Made by a program: the position numbers and the translations under genes. The notes under the pieces are model-generated. The model worked only from the letters and a program-made list of their open reading frames with translations, did no database searches and had not been told where the DNA came from. Positions 24,385 to 33,907 of a DNA stretch of 64,000 nucleotides are shown one piece after another. Position 1 is the first letter of the stretch; each line of letters opens with the position of its first letter. The DNA is taken from the NCBI GenBank assembly GCA_029213025.1, contig JARGOZ010000019.1, positions 1-64,000 on the forward strand. Reading direction: 5' to 3'. The stretch comes from Verrucomicrobiales bacterium. GTDB lineage: Bacteria; Verrucomicrobiota; Verrucomicrobiia; Verrucomicrobiales; DEV007.

Positions 24385-25812
24385 ATGCTCGAACCACAAT
24401 ATCCCTACTACCTCGCAAACGAGGCCTGCCAACCCAATGCCGATCTCGAAGTCACCGACAAATTCACCGGCGAGGTCGCGACCCGCGTCGCACTGGCTGA
24501 TGCCAAAGCAATCGACGAGGGAATCTCATGGACAGTGAAAGCCGCCGGAGAAATGGCGCGCATGCCCGCCTACGAACGTCAGGAGATCCTCAACCACTGC
24601 GTAAATCGATTCACCGAGCGCTCCGAAGAACTTGCACAAGCACTATGTGTAGAAGCCGGCAAGCCGATCAAAGACAGCCGTGGCGAAGTCTCCCGACTGA
24701 TCGATACCTTCCGCATCGCCGCCGAAGAATCGGTGCGAATGCACGGAGAGGTGCAGGAACTGGAAATCGCCAGGCGAGCTCGCGGCTATCGCGGCATGTG
24801 GAAGCGCGTTCCCATCGGGCCGTGCTCATTCATCTCGCCATTTAATTTTCCCCTTAATCTCGCCGCTCACAAAGTCGCCCCCGCGATCGCCACAGGATGC
24901 CCCTTCGTCTTGAAGCCTGCAAGCCGCACCCCGATAGGCGCTCTTATTATCGGCGAGACTCTGGCCGAGACCGATTTGCCGAAAGGCGCCTTTTCCATAC
25001 TTCCCTGCAGTCGTGACGGAGCAGATTTGTTTACTACCGACGAGCGATTCAAACTACTCAGTTTCACCGGATCCCCCGGAGTGGGTTGGAATCTAAAAGC
25101 AAACGCCGGGAAGAAAAAAGTCATCCTCGAACTCGGCGGGAACGCAGCCGTGATCGTCGATCAAGACGCCGATCTCGACGACGCGGTGGAGCGGATCATT
25201 TTCGGCGCCTTCTACCAATCCGGCCAAAGCTGTATCGGTGTCCAGCGCATTCTTATTCACGAAAAGCTTTACGATCAATGTAGGGAAAGGCTGATCGCAG
25301 CCACGAAGGTTCTCCGCTCCGGCGATCCCAAAGACGAAAACACTTTCATCGGACCAATGATCGCGGAGAGCGAAGCCGAGCGACTCGAGAACTGGATCGG
25401 CGAAGCCGTCGCTGCCGGTGCACAGGTCCTTTGCGGAGGCAAACGCAATGGAGCAATGCTAGAAGCGACCCTCCTCGAAGGCGTCTCACGCGAGCAGAAA
25501 ATCTGCGCCGAAGAGGCCTTCGGCCCGGTTGCTATCCTGAGTTCCTTCAGCGGTTTTGATACCGCTTTAGCAGAGGTAAACGATTCCAAATTCGGCCTGC
25601 AAGCCGGCATTTTTACCCGCGATCTCTACAAAGCCCATCAAGCGTGGGACACCCTTGAAGTCGGCGGCGTCGTCATCGGAGACGTGCCATCGTGGCGGGT
25701 CGACAACATGCCTTACGGCGGCGTGAAAGACAGCGGGCTCGGGCGGGAAGGCATCCGCTTCGCCATGGAAGACATGACCGAAATCCGCAACCTCGTCATC
25801 CGCTTTCCATAA
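24385..25812 (+). CDS. NAD(P)-dependent aldehyde dehydrogenase
   Basis: A 475-residue aldehyde dehydrogenase. The proton-relay Asn is in SPFNFPLNLA (N154), the general base in ILELGG (E249) and the catalytic Cys in GQSCIGVQR (C283). The C-terminus PYGGVKDSGLGREG is the usual family end. It resembles lactaldehyde or phosphonate-type aldehyde dehydrogenases more than betaine aldehyde dehydrogenase, but the substrate cannot be fixed by eye. It lies in the gdhA-alsS operon, immediately before the malic enzyme remnant. Confidence 0.87.
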   Translation: MLEPQYPYYLANEACQPNADLEVTDKFTGEVATRVALADAKAIDEGISWTVKAAGEMARMPAYERQEILNHCVNRFTERSEELAQALCVEAGKPIKDSRGEVSRLIDTFRIAAEESVRMHGEVQELEIARRARGYRGMWKRVPIGPCSFISPFNFPLNLAAHKVAPAIATGCPFVLKPASRTPIGALIIGETLAETDLPKGAFSILPCSRDGADLFTTDERFKLLSFTGSPGVGWNLKANAGKKKVILELGGNAAVIVDQDADLDDAVERIIFGAFYQSGQSCIGVQRILIHEKLYDQCRERLIAATKVLRSGDPKDENTFIGPMIAESEAERLENWIGEAVAAGAQVLCGGKRNGAMLEATLLEGVSREQKICAEEAFGPVAILSSFSGFDTALAEVNDSKFGLQAGIFTRDLYKAHQAWDTLEVGGVVIGDVPSWRVDNMPYGGVKDSGLGREGIRFAMEDMTEIRNLVIRFP

Positions 25813-25814
25813 TT

Positions 25815-26205
25815 ATGAGTCCCGATAACAACTACGCCGAATGCAGCCTCATCATCCAAGAGCAGCTCAGAGGAAAAATCGGTGCCTACAGCAATATGCC
25901 GGTCACTACTACCGGCGATCTATCCATTGCCTACACCCCGGGAGTGGCCCGCCCCTGCGAAGCCATCACTGCAAACGCGGCGCTGACTCGCAAGCTCACC
26001 ATCAAACACAATTCTGTAGCTGTCGTTACCCGAAATCATGCCTGATGAAGCCCGCCGCGCCGGTGCTGCCGTAGTAGGAACCGGTCGGATCGATTTTCCT
26101 AATCAGATCAATAACGTTCTCGCCTTTCCCGGCATCTTCCGTGGAGCCCTCGATGCAGAGGCTGCGAGAATCGCCGGAGCGTTTGCCAAAGCCTACATAA
26201 ATTAA
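25815..26205 (+). pseudogene. NAD-type malic enzyme remnant, middle deleted
   Basis: The N-terminal 70 or so codons (MSPDNNYAECSLIIQEQL, then GDLSIAYTPGVARPCEAI and KHNSVAVVT) match the start of NAD-type malic enzyme. The frame then jumps by one base straight into its C-terminus: [40 protein letters not shown], ending at 26205. The malic and NAD-binding domains, about 270 residues of the usual 400, are missing. Both ends are intact and the junction lies at gttAccCGaaatc near 26032. It looks like one internal deletion in a formerly functional gene in this operon. Confidence 0.88.
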
Positions 26206-26238
26206 AACCAATACCAATACTTAGACCAATATTTCACC

Positions 26239-28221
26239 ATGTCAGACGAAAACACCAACCTCGGAGATGCCTTTGCCGAAGGCGAACTCGAAACAATCAT
26301 CGCAAATCTGCGCGAAAAATTTACTATCAAGGATCGCACCCACGGCTTTCCCAGAAAGAACTACCCGAAATCTTTCGTTGGTAGGGAAGCTGTGAGCGTA
26401 ATCGTCTCCGAAGGTCTCGCCAACTCGCGGGAGGACGCCGTCCAGCTCGGCGATATGCTGCTCAATGAAGGTGTCTTTCAACATGTGATGAAGGAGCACT
26501 CATTCAAAGACGAAAAGCTCTACTACCGTTTCAAAGAAGACCAGGACCACGGCGAAACGGCCAAAGATTTTGAAGGCAATCCAGTGAGTTGGGCCGACTT
26601 CCTCGCCCCTTTTTCCGGTAATCCAGCGACGAGATCCCTCCAACCGAACATCCCGGAACGCGATCCCGATCTCGCAAACTTTGCCGCTGATGAACTTGAT
26701 GCCTGCGGAGTCGAACCGCTCGACGAACACAACATCAAGCTGCTCGACAACACCCATCCCCGCGAATGGATCGACCCTGAGCCGGATGGGAAATACAATC
26801 TCGTGGTAATCGGTGCCGGGGCCGGAGGTCTGGTGACAGCGGCAGGCGCTGCCGGTGTCGGTGCCAAAGTCGCGTTGATCGAATCGCATCTACTCGGGGG
26901 TGATTGCCTCAATGTCGGTTGCGTGCCGTCGAAAGCATTAATCAGCGCCGCGCGGGTTGCTGCGACGGCGCGTCGGGCCGGTGAATTTGGTGTCAACACA
27001 GGCGAGGTGACCGTCGATTTCGCGAAAGTGATGGAACGACTGCGGAAGCTTCGCGCAAATATCTCTCCCGTCGATTCGGCGGACCGATTCAGTAAAGAAT
27101 TGGGCGTCGATGTCTTCATCGGGCGGGGAAAATTTACCGGTCCCGACACGGTCGAAGTAAATGGCAAAACTCTGAAATTTGCCAAAGCCGTCGTCGCGAC
27201 CGGAGGCAGCGCCGCAGTCCCGCCAATCGAAGGACTCGCCGAAGCTCCCTACCTGACCAATGGAAACATCTTCAACCTCACCGAACTGCCTGCTCGGCTC
27301 GGGATCATCGGCGCGGGACCAATCGGTATGGAGTTGGCTCAATGCTTCCAAAGATTTGGATCCGAGGTATCGGTATTTTCCCGCCGGGACGGGATCCTCC
27401 CGAAAGAGGATCCCGAAGCCGCAAAAATCGTCGAGGATTCGATGCGTCGTGACGGAGTCAACTTCATACTCAACAGCACCTACCGGAAAATCATCAGCGA
27501 CGGCCCCGGAAATCCCATCACCGTAGTTTACGAACAGGCCGGTACCGAGCACACGATCGAGTTCGATGCTATACTTGTCGCGACGGGCCGCAAACCCAAC
27601 GTCGAGGGTATGGGGTTGGAGAAAGTCGAGGTGGAATACGACAAGCGAAACGGTATCAAAGTCGATGACAACCTGCGCACCACCAACTCCCGAATTTTCG
27701 CAGTCGGCGATGTGGCCAGTAAGTATCAGTTTACCCACATGGCCGATTTCATGGCTAGAATCGTGATACGCAACTCCCTGTTCTTCGGTCGCGACAAATT
27801 CTCCGATCTTCTCATTCCGTGGGCGACCTACACCGATCCCGAAGTCGCCCATGTCGGACTATATGAAGCCGACCTGAAAGAACAGGAGATCGAATACGAA
27901 ACATTCACCAAAACTTTCGAACATCTCGACCGCGCCATCCTCGAAGGGGAGACCGAAGGGTTCGTCAAAATCCATGTAGAGAAAGGCAGCGATAAAATCC
28001 TCGGTGCCACCATCGTAGGTTCCCATGCCGGTGACATGATCAGTGAAATCAGCGTGGCCATCAAAGCCGGAATGGGGCTAGGAACCCTCGCAGGAGTCAT
28101 CCACCCTTACCCCACCATCGCCGAAGCGATTCGCCAAAGCGGGGATCTCTACAGCCGAACCCGCCTGACGCCCATGGTGCAAAAGATTTTCAATCGACTT
28201 ACCGCCCTGCAGAGAGCATAA
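26239..28221 (+). CDS. DEP domain fused to FAD/NAD(P) disulfide reductase
   Basis: A 660-residue two-part protein. Residues of about 18-98 form a DEP-like domain: FTIKDRTHGFPRKNYPKSFVG, NSREDAVQLGDMLLNEG and FQHVMKEHSFKDEKLYYRF. Residues of about 185-660 form a mercuric-reductase-like flavoprotein: FAD loop IGAGAGG (192-197), redox disulfide GGDCLNVGC (C223, C228), NAD loop IIGAGPIGMELAQ and C-terminal HPYPT. The linker ADELDACGVEPLDEHNIKLL and WIDPEPDGKYNLVVIGAG is typical of the unfused relatives. No mercury-specific C-terminal cysteine pair is present. Substrate unknown. Confidence 0.85.
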   Translation: MSDENTNLGDAFAEGELETIIANLREKFTIKDRTHGFPRKNYPKSFVGREAVSVIVSEGLANSREDAVQLGDMLLNEGVFQHVMKEHSFKDEKLYYRFKEDQDHGETAKDFEGNPVSWADFLAPFSGNPATRSLQPNIPERDPDLANFAADELDACGVEPLDEHNIKLLDNTHPREWIDPEPDGKYNLVVIGAGAGGLVTAAGAAGVGAKVALIESHLLGGDCLNVGCVPSKALISAARVAATARRAGEFGVNTGEVTVDFAKVMERLRKLRANISPVDSADRFSKELGVDVFIGRGKFTGPDTVEVNGKTLKFAKAVVATGGSAAVPPIEGLAEAPYLTNGNIFNLTELPARLGIIGAGPIGMELAQCFQRFGSEVSVFSRRDGILPKEDPEAAKIVEDSMRRDGVNFILNSTYRKIISDGPGNPITVVYEQAGTEHTIEFDAILVATGRKPNVEGMGLEKVEVEYDKRNGIKVDDNLRTTNSRIFAVGDVASKYQFTHMADFMARIVIRNSLFFGRDKFSDLLIPWATYTDPEVAHVGLYEADLKEQEIEYETFTKTFEHLDRAILEGETEGFVKIHVEKGSDKILGATIVGSHAGDMISEISVAIKAGMGLGTLAGVIHPYPTIAEAIRQSGDLYSRTRLTPMVQKIFNRLTALQRA

Positions 28222-28245
28222 TCGGGTACTGGCGAAAATGGATAA

Positions 28246-28273
28246 ACTGACTTCGAGCGCCCTCTAAGTCAGT
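28246..28273. terminator. Hairpin after DEP-reductase gene
   Basis: ACTGACTT (28246-28253) pairs with AAGTCAGT (28266-28273) around 12 bases, 24 bp after the stop. No T-run follows. The rest of the gap to 28547 holds no gene, RNA or repeat that I can support. Confidence 0.4.
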
Positions 28274-28547
28274 CTATGAAAACGGGTTCGAGGTTGGGAC
28301 CGCCGACTATATTTACCTTTTGCTCAGATCCAATCAGAATCCGAAAGGGAAGCGGGTTTCCAGCCATAGGAGAGGTTGTTTGCTTAGGTCTTTCTCTGCC
28401 TGAACGGCGGGTGAGTTAGGGACGTAAAGATTGTATCCCGCGAGTGGATTGCGATTCTCTCAAGACCGTTAATCAGGCGGCTCACAGCGGATTTCCTCCA
28501 TTGACCGGGGTAGTTTTGTGCAGTTGATTTGGTCGTTATTTCGTAGC

Positions 28548-31094
28548 ATGAGATTCTGCCTCTTTTCTGTGTTTTTTGTTTTGCTGGCTGCCTTCGCCGG
28601 GGCGGAGGAGCGGGCGTTGGTGCCGGAGGCTCATTTTGCGATGTTTGAGAAATACTGCCTCGAATGTCACGACGGATCGACGGAAAAAGGCGGGGTAGAT
28701 CTGGAGGATCTTTCTTTCGATATCTCTACCGTCGAGTCGGCGGAAAGGTGGCAGAAAGTTCTCAATGTAATGAATTCCGGAGAGATGCCGCCGGAGGATG
28801 AACCGCAGTTGACTGATGGTGAAAAAACCGTCTTTCTCGACGATTTGTCACACCAGATGGTCGTGGCGCGTGAGCTCCTCAGCGACACGGGTGGCGTGAT
28901 CACTATGCGCAGGTTGAACCGCCGGGAATACGAAAATACTGTTTTCGATCTACTCGGCGTGCGGGTCGATGCCGGTGAGTTGCCGGACGATTCAAACTCC
29001 GGCGGGTTCGATACCACAGGGGCTTCGCTGTTCTTTTCCAGTGATCAGTTCGAACAGTATTTAAAGCTGGCCAACCGGGCGCTCGATGCCGCGTTTGTGT
29101 TCGGAAAAAAGCCGAAGATGGTTTCGATGCATCACGAATCGGAGAAAGACGCGAACAAAAAGATCAGGAGAATATCGGCGAAACTAAAAAAGGACTACGA
29201 TCAGGCGCAGGCGTGGAGAGCCACCGAAGGTGCAAAAGAGCCGAAGGATTTTGGTTTTCTGGATGAAAGCGATGTGCGCTTTTATGAACGGATTCACAAC
29301 CAGAAGTATAAAACCTTCGAGGATTATCTGAATCGTCCCGAATCTCAATCGGGCGTGTTACTTTCCAGTTTCTTCGACGGAGCTACCGTGGACTCAATCA
29401 GGATTCCCAATAACTGGCCTGCCGGGGAATACATTCTTTCGGTTCGGACTGCGACTCTTCCCGGAGCTCAGTCCCATGAGACCTTCCTCGAATATGGAAT
29501 GATCGAAAACGGAGCGCGGACAGGCGAATTGAGTCTCCTCGGTTGCCGGAAAGTGACGGGCACTTTGGAAAATCCACAGACTCTGAAAATACCTGTCGAA
29601 GTAACAAAAGACGGCGGCCGGGTTTTCGGGCTGCGGCAGCGCCAGCATAACAACCGGGATGCCGTTCGCCAGGAGTTCCTGAGATCGTTGAATCAAACGG
29701 GTCTCGGCCCGCCTCCGGCTCTGTGGATCGACTCGGTATCTGTTGAAGGACCAAATATAGAAAAGTGGCCGTTACGAGGTGTTTCAAAATTGTTTTTCGA
29801 CGGGATGTGGTGGACCCATGAGGACGAAGACGCCTACGCAAGAAAGATCATCTCGCGGTTCGCCAACCGGGCTTTTCGTATTAGAAAACCATCGGAAGCA
29901 TTTCTGGAAAAACTCTATAGTCTCTATCTGGATAACAAAGCAAGCGGTATGAAATTCCAGGAAGCGATCCGCGACCCACTGGCGGTGGTGATGACTTCGC
30001 CGGGTTTTCTCTACTTAATTGAACCGATTCCCGGAGAGCAAAAAAGAGAACTCACGGATGAGGAATTCGCGGTTCGGTTGGCCTACTTCCTCTGGAGTGC
30101 TCCTCCGGATCATGAGCTTCGAGTCGCGTCGAGATCGGGTGCGTTCAAAAAACCGGCTACGCTGGCAAAGGTCGTGGAGCGAATGCTGAACGATCCCCGC
30201 TCCGATGAATTTATTGCCAGTTTTACTCACCAGTGGTTGCACATGGAGCGGCTCGATTTTTTTCAGTTCGACTCTTTGAAATATCCCGAATTTGACTACA
30301 GCGCAAAAGAATCCGCCCGGCAGGAAGTGTTTCAGACAATGCGTTCGATCCTTGAAGAAAACCGTCCCCTCTTCGATTTATTGAAAGCGGATTACGTCGT
30401 GGTGAACGATGTGTTGGCTGACTACTACGACCTGCCGCCCGTGGCGGGGAGTGAGTTTCAAAAAGTATCACTCCCGCTGGATTCTCCCCGCGGAGGCCTG
30501 CTCGGAATGGCGGCGATCCATGCGATGGGTTCGGATGGAAACCATACCTCGGTAGTGGAAAGGGGAGCCTGGGTGATGCGTAAATTACTCCATGATCCAC
30601 CGCCGCCCGCCCCGGCGAATGTACCGCAGCTGAGTCGGGTGCAGGGAAAATTGCTTACTCCGCGCATGCAGCTGGATGCTCACATGGAAGAGGCGCAGTG
30701 TGCCCAGTGTCACCGGAAAATTGACCCGATCGGACACGGGTTGGAGAATTTCGACGCCGCCGGAAAATGGCGCGACGAACTGCTGCTGACAAAAGTAGTT
30801 CGCAAAAAAGTGAGGCAGAAGAAAAAGGTTACGGTAGATGCGAGCGGACAATTGCCTGACGGCAGCAAGTATGATGATTACTTTGGGTTACGCGACCAGG
30901 TGGCGAAGAAACAGGATGCCTTTTCCCGCAGTTTCGCCGAATCTTTGATCAGTTACGCACTGGGTCGTCCTTATGGATTTTCCGATGAAAGTCTGCGCGA
31001 ACGGATGATCAAACGCGCCAATGCGAAAGACGGTGAAATGCGCGAATTTATCGTAGCCCTGATTCAATCCAAAGCCTTCCGAACCAAAAAATGA
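28548..31094 (+). CDS. DUF1592/DUF1588 planctomycete-cytochrome protein
   Basis: An 848-residue exported protein (ATG at 28548; a GTG at 28518 is an alternative). The N-terminus has a PSCyt1-like haem motif KYCLECHDG (CxxCH at about 37-41). The order then follows the DUF1587/DUF1592/DUF1588/DUF1585 set: MRRLNRREYENTVFDLLGV, TDEEFAVRLAYFLWSAPPD, ANVPQLSRVQ...CAQCHRKIDPIGHGLENFDAAG, and SFAESLISYALGRP. Such proteins are periplasmic and abundant in planctomycetes and verrucomicrobia; their function in oxidation of carbohydrates or other substrates is unproven. Translation is coupled to the DUF1552 gene (4-bp overlap). Confidence 0.88.
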   Translation: MRFCLFSVFFVLLAAFAGAEERALVPEAHFAMFEKYCLECHDGSTEKGGVDLEDLSFDISTVESAERWQKVLNVMNSGEMPPEDEPQLTDGEKTVFLDDLSHQMVVARELLSDTGGVITMRRLNRREYENTVFDLLGVRVDAGELPDDSNSGGFDTTGASLFFSSDQFEQYLKLANRALDAAFVFGKKPKMVSMHHESEKDANKKIRRISAKLKKDYDQAQAWRATEGAKEPKDFGFLDESDVRFYERIHNQKYKTFEDYLNRPESQSGVLLSSFFDGATVDSIRIPNNWPAGEYILSVRTATLPGAQSHETFLEYGMIENGARTGELSLLGCRKVTGTLENPQTLKIPVEVTKDGGRVFGLRQRQHNNRDAVRQEFLRSLNQTGLGPPPALWIDSVSVEGPNIEKWPLRGVSKLFFDGMWWTHEDEDAYARKIISRFANRAFRIRKPSEAFLEKLYSLYLDNKASGMKFQEAIRDPLAVVMTSPGFLYLIEPIPGEQKRELTDEEFAVRLAYFLWSAPPDHELRVASRSGAFKKPATLAKVVERMLNDPRSDEFIASFTHQWLHMERLDFFQFDSLKYPEFDYSAKESARQEVFQTMRSILEENRPLFDLLKADYVVVNDVLADYYDLPPVAGSEFQKVSLPLDSPRGGLLGMAAIHAMGSDGNHTSVVERGAWVMRKLLHDPPPPAPANVPQLSRVQGKLLTPRMQLDAHMEEAQCAQCHRKIDPIGHGLENFDAAGKWRDELLLTKVVRKKVRQKKKVTVDASGQLPDGSKYDDYFGLRDQVAKKQDAFSRSFAESLISYALGRPYGFSDESLRERMIKRANAKDGEMREFIVALIQSKAFRTKK

Positions 31095-32389
31095 ACACTC
31101 GATTTTCCCTTCAACGCCGAAGCTTTTTGCGTAGCAGCTCGGCACTTATCGCACTGCCGTCTCTGGAATCGCTCGGCTTTCGCCGGTTCGCTTCTGCAGC
31201 CAAACCGGTTGCCGCTCCGAAACGATTTGTCTTCCTCGGAATGGGCTTCGGGGTCACGGCGGATACCTGGTATCCCGATCAGAAGACGGCGGGGCGGGAC
31301 TATCTGCTTCCGGAGGGGCTGCAGCCTCTGGCCCGTCATAAAGACGACCTCACTATCGTTCAAAACCTGGCGAATCAGTATAATAATGAAGCCCACTGGG
31401 GCAGCACTTTTTGGCTGACCGGGGCAAATCGCTATGCTGAGCCGGGCCAGAGTTTTCACAACACCATTTCCGCCGATCAAGTGGCGGCGGAAACTCTGGG
31501 CAAAGAGACCCGCTTTTCTTCCGTTCAACTGGGCACGACTGGTAAAGAAAATTCCGGTCATGGCCCGGGACTTTCACTATCATGGAATCGCCAGGGCAAA
31601 CCGATGGCGGGACTGAATACCCCGGTAGCAGCGTTTCATCGTTTGTTTTCCGATGACAGCACCCCTCTCGAACAGCGCCAGGCTGCCCTACGCAAACAAC
31701 ACAGTATTCTCGATACAGTTCTGGAAGATGCCCGGTCCGCGAAACGGGGGTTAAGCAAAGCTGATACCGATAAACTCGACGAATATTTTCAATCGATTCG
31801 CGAAATCGAAACACGCCTGTCGAAGGAAGAGGAATGGCTCGAAGTGCCGAAAAAGAAACCTTGCAAAGATGTAAAGATGCCGGAGAAGGGAGTTAATGGG
31901 GTCGAGGAACTTAAGGTGATGTATGATCTTATGGTAGCTGCCATGCAGGTCGATGCGTCGCGTGTGTTCACCTATCGCCAGCCGCTGGAAACCGTGATCA
32001 AAAGTATGGGCGCAACGATCACTGCTCACAACATGAGTCACTATGGCGAAGGGGATCGTAAAGAAGTATCAAAACAGAGGGATCAAAAACAATCCGAGCT
32101 GTTCGCTCATTTTATCGATCGATTAAAAGCGACGCCCGACGGTGAGGGGACTTCCCTGTTTGATAACACCACTTTGACTCTCGGTACCAATATCCATTCC
32201 ATCCATTATCTGACCAATTGCCCGACTGTCGTAACCGGCGGAGGTTCCGGTATTCAGCATGGTCGTCATTTTGTGATGGAACCGAAGACACCGCTTTGTA
32301 ACCTGTGGCTGAGTCTCCTCAACGGCTCCGGGATTCCTACAGAATCCCACGGCGATTCCACCGGACAGATCGATGAGCTGTTCGGCTAA
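31091..32389 (+). CDS. DUF1552 domain Tat-exported protein
   Basis: A 432-residue protein, classic partner of DUF1592 proteins. The N-terminus LQRRSFLRSSSALIALPS is a twin-arginine signal. The conserved body includes RFVFLGMGFGVTADTWYP, LTGANRYAEPGQSFHNTISADQVAAETLG, HNMSHYGEGDRK and LWLSLLNGSGIPTESHGDST. Function unproven; it resembles a fold related to alkaline-phosphatase-type DUF1501 proteins. It overlaps the upstream gene by 4 bp and is followed by a sulfatase. Confidence 0.87.
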   Translation: MNTRFSLQRRSFLRSSSALIALPSLESLGFRRFASAAKPVAAPKRFVFLGMGFGVTADTWYPDQKTAGRDYLLPEGLQPLARHKDDLTIVQNLANQYNNEAHWGSTFWLTGANRYAEPGQSFHNTISADQVAAETLGKETRFSSVQLGTTGKENSGHGPGLSLSWNRQGKPMAGLNTPVAAFHRLFSDDSTPLEQRQAALRKQHSILDTVLEDARSAKRGLSKADTDKLDEYFQSIREIETRLSKEEEWLEVPKKKPCKDVKMPEKGVNGVEELKVMYDLMVAAMQVDASRVFTYRQPLETVIKSMGATITAHNMSHYGEGDRKEVSKQRDQKQSELFAHFIDRLKATPDGEGTSLFDNTTLTLGTNIHSIHYLTNCPTVVTGGGSGIQHGRHFVMEPKTPLCNLWLSLLNGSGIPTESHGDSTGQIDELFG

Positions 32390-32503
32390 TAGGTGATTCC
32401 ATTGCCGGCAGGGCCAGAGTGGAGACTCAACTTTCAGAGGTTGCCGGAATACCACCGATGTCCGCTATTGTGCGCCGGGCCGGAATATGGAACAAAGGTG
32501 GTA

Positions 32504-33889
32504 ATGAAAGCGATCGCTCTTTTCGGCTTACTCACCGCTGCTCTTTTATCTCAGGCCACCGCGGCTGATAAGCGACCGCACATTGTAGTAATTCTGGTCG
32601 ACGACCTTCGCTGGGACGAACTCGGCTGCACCGGGCATCCGTTTTCCCGAACGCCGAACATCGACCGGATCGCGAACGAAGGGGCTCGCTTCCGCAACGC
32701 GTTCTGCACCACGCCGCTGTGTTCGCCGTCGAGGGCGAGTTTGCTGACCGGATTGCATACTCGACGCCACGGTATTCTCGATAACATCAATCGAAGTGAG
32801 CAGAGCCACCGGTTGGAGACGTTTCCGAAAATGCTGCATGAGGCGGATTACGAAACGGCTTACATCGGCAAATGGCACATGGGCAACGACGACACCGCCC
32901 GTCCTGGATTCGACCACTGGGTCTGTCTACAAGGGCAGGGCACGTCGTTCGATCCGGTTCTCAACGAAAACGGAACCCGGACGCAGAACAAAGGCCACAC
33001 CACCGACGTGCTGAATTCCCGGGCCGTTGATTTCATTTCCCAAAAGCGGGACAAACCATTCTGCCTCTATCTTGCACATAAGGCGCTGCATCCCGAGCTG
33101 GTGCAACGCGACGATGGCAGCATTACCGATCCGAAGGCGGCGAGATTTCTCCCCGCAAAACGTCATGAGGATTGGTTCAAAAGCGATGCGATTCCCCGTC
33201 GGCTCAATGTGATCGACGATCTCGCCGGGAAGCCGGCGCTCGCGCGTGACATCGAGGGGAAGCCGCCTCTCAGTCGCGAGACCGGAACGAGCGATGAAAC
33301 CGTACGCGACCGGCTCAGGATGCTGGCCGGCGTGGATGACGGAGTCGGAATGATCTTCGACGCTTTGGAGAAATTCGGCGAACTCGACAATACCGTCATC
33401 ATTCTCACCAGCGACCACGGTTATTGGTATGGTGAACACGGTCTGAGTGTCGAGCGGCGACTCGCCTACGAGGAAGGTCTGCGAATTCCGCTCCTCGTCC
33501 GCCATCCTGCGACGATCAAGTCCGGGCAATTGATCGACAAAATGGCTCTGACCATCGACCTTGCTCCGACCGTTCTGGATATGACCGGGGTTTCCGGCGG
33601 GGAACAACTCGACGGTCGCAGTCTCGTCCCGCTCCTTCGCGGAGAAGCTCCGGACGACTGGCGCGAGTCGTTCCAGGTGGAATACAACACCGACACTGTT
33701 TTTCCCCGGGTTTTCAAAATGGGCTATCGCGCGATCCGGACTGAAAAGTGGAAGCTCATCCGCTACAAAGATCTCTCCGGCATGGACGAACTCTACAATC
33801 TCATCGACGACCCCTACGAACTCGAAAACCTCATCAACAGCGACGCGGTAAAACCGGTCATGGCAGAGCTTGACCGGAAACTCGACTAA
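32504..33889 (+). CDS. Secreted formylglycine sulfatase
   Basis: A 461-residue type I sulfatase. The chosen ATG gives signal MKAIALFGLLTAALLSQATAA. Metal ligands begin with VDDLRWDELG (D33, D34), and the modification site is CSPSRASLLTG (C73), the Cys type needing formylglycine-generating enzyme. AYIGKWHMG and ILTSDHGYWYGEHG complete the site. It probably removes sulfate from a polysaccharide or glycan in the periplasm. It is downstream of DUF1552 and 18 bp upstream of a CocE-type hydrolase gene. Confidence 0.9.
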   Translation: MKAIALFGLLTAALLSQATAADKRPHIVVILVDDLRWDELGCTGHPFSRTPNIDRIANEGARFRNAFCTTPLCSPSRASLLTGLHTRRHGILDNINRSEQSHRLETFPKMLHEADYETAYIGKWHMGNDDTARPGFDHWVCLQGQGTSFDPVLNENGTRTQNKGHTTDVLNSRAVDFISQKRDKPFCLYLAHKALHPELVQRDDGSITDPKAARFLPAKRHEDWFKSDAIPRRLNVIDDLAGKPALARDIEGKPPLSRETGTSDETVRDRLRMLAGVDDGVGMIFDALEKFGELDNTVIILTSDHGYWYGEHGLSVERRLAYEEGLRIPLLVRHPATIKSGQLIDKMALTIDLAPTVLDMTGVSGGEQLDGRSLVPLLRGEAPDDWRESFQVEYNTDTVFPRVFKMGYRAIRTEKWKLIRYKDLSGMDELYNLIDDPYELENLINSDAVKPVMAELDRKLD

Positions 33890-33907
33890 CCACCAAAACA
33901 GAAATCC

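Noticed and set aside
26938-27852. 304-codon minus-strand open frame opposite the DEP-flavoreductase
   Set aside because: Long shadow frame caused by the codon pattern of the real gene.
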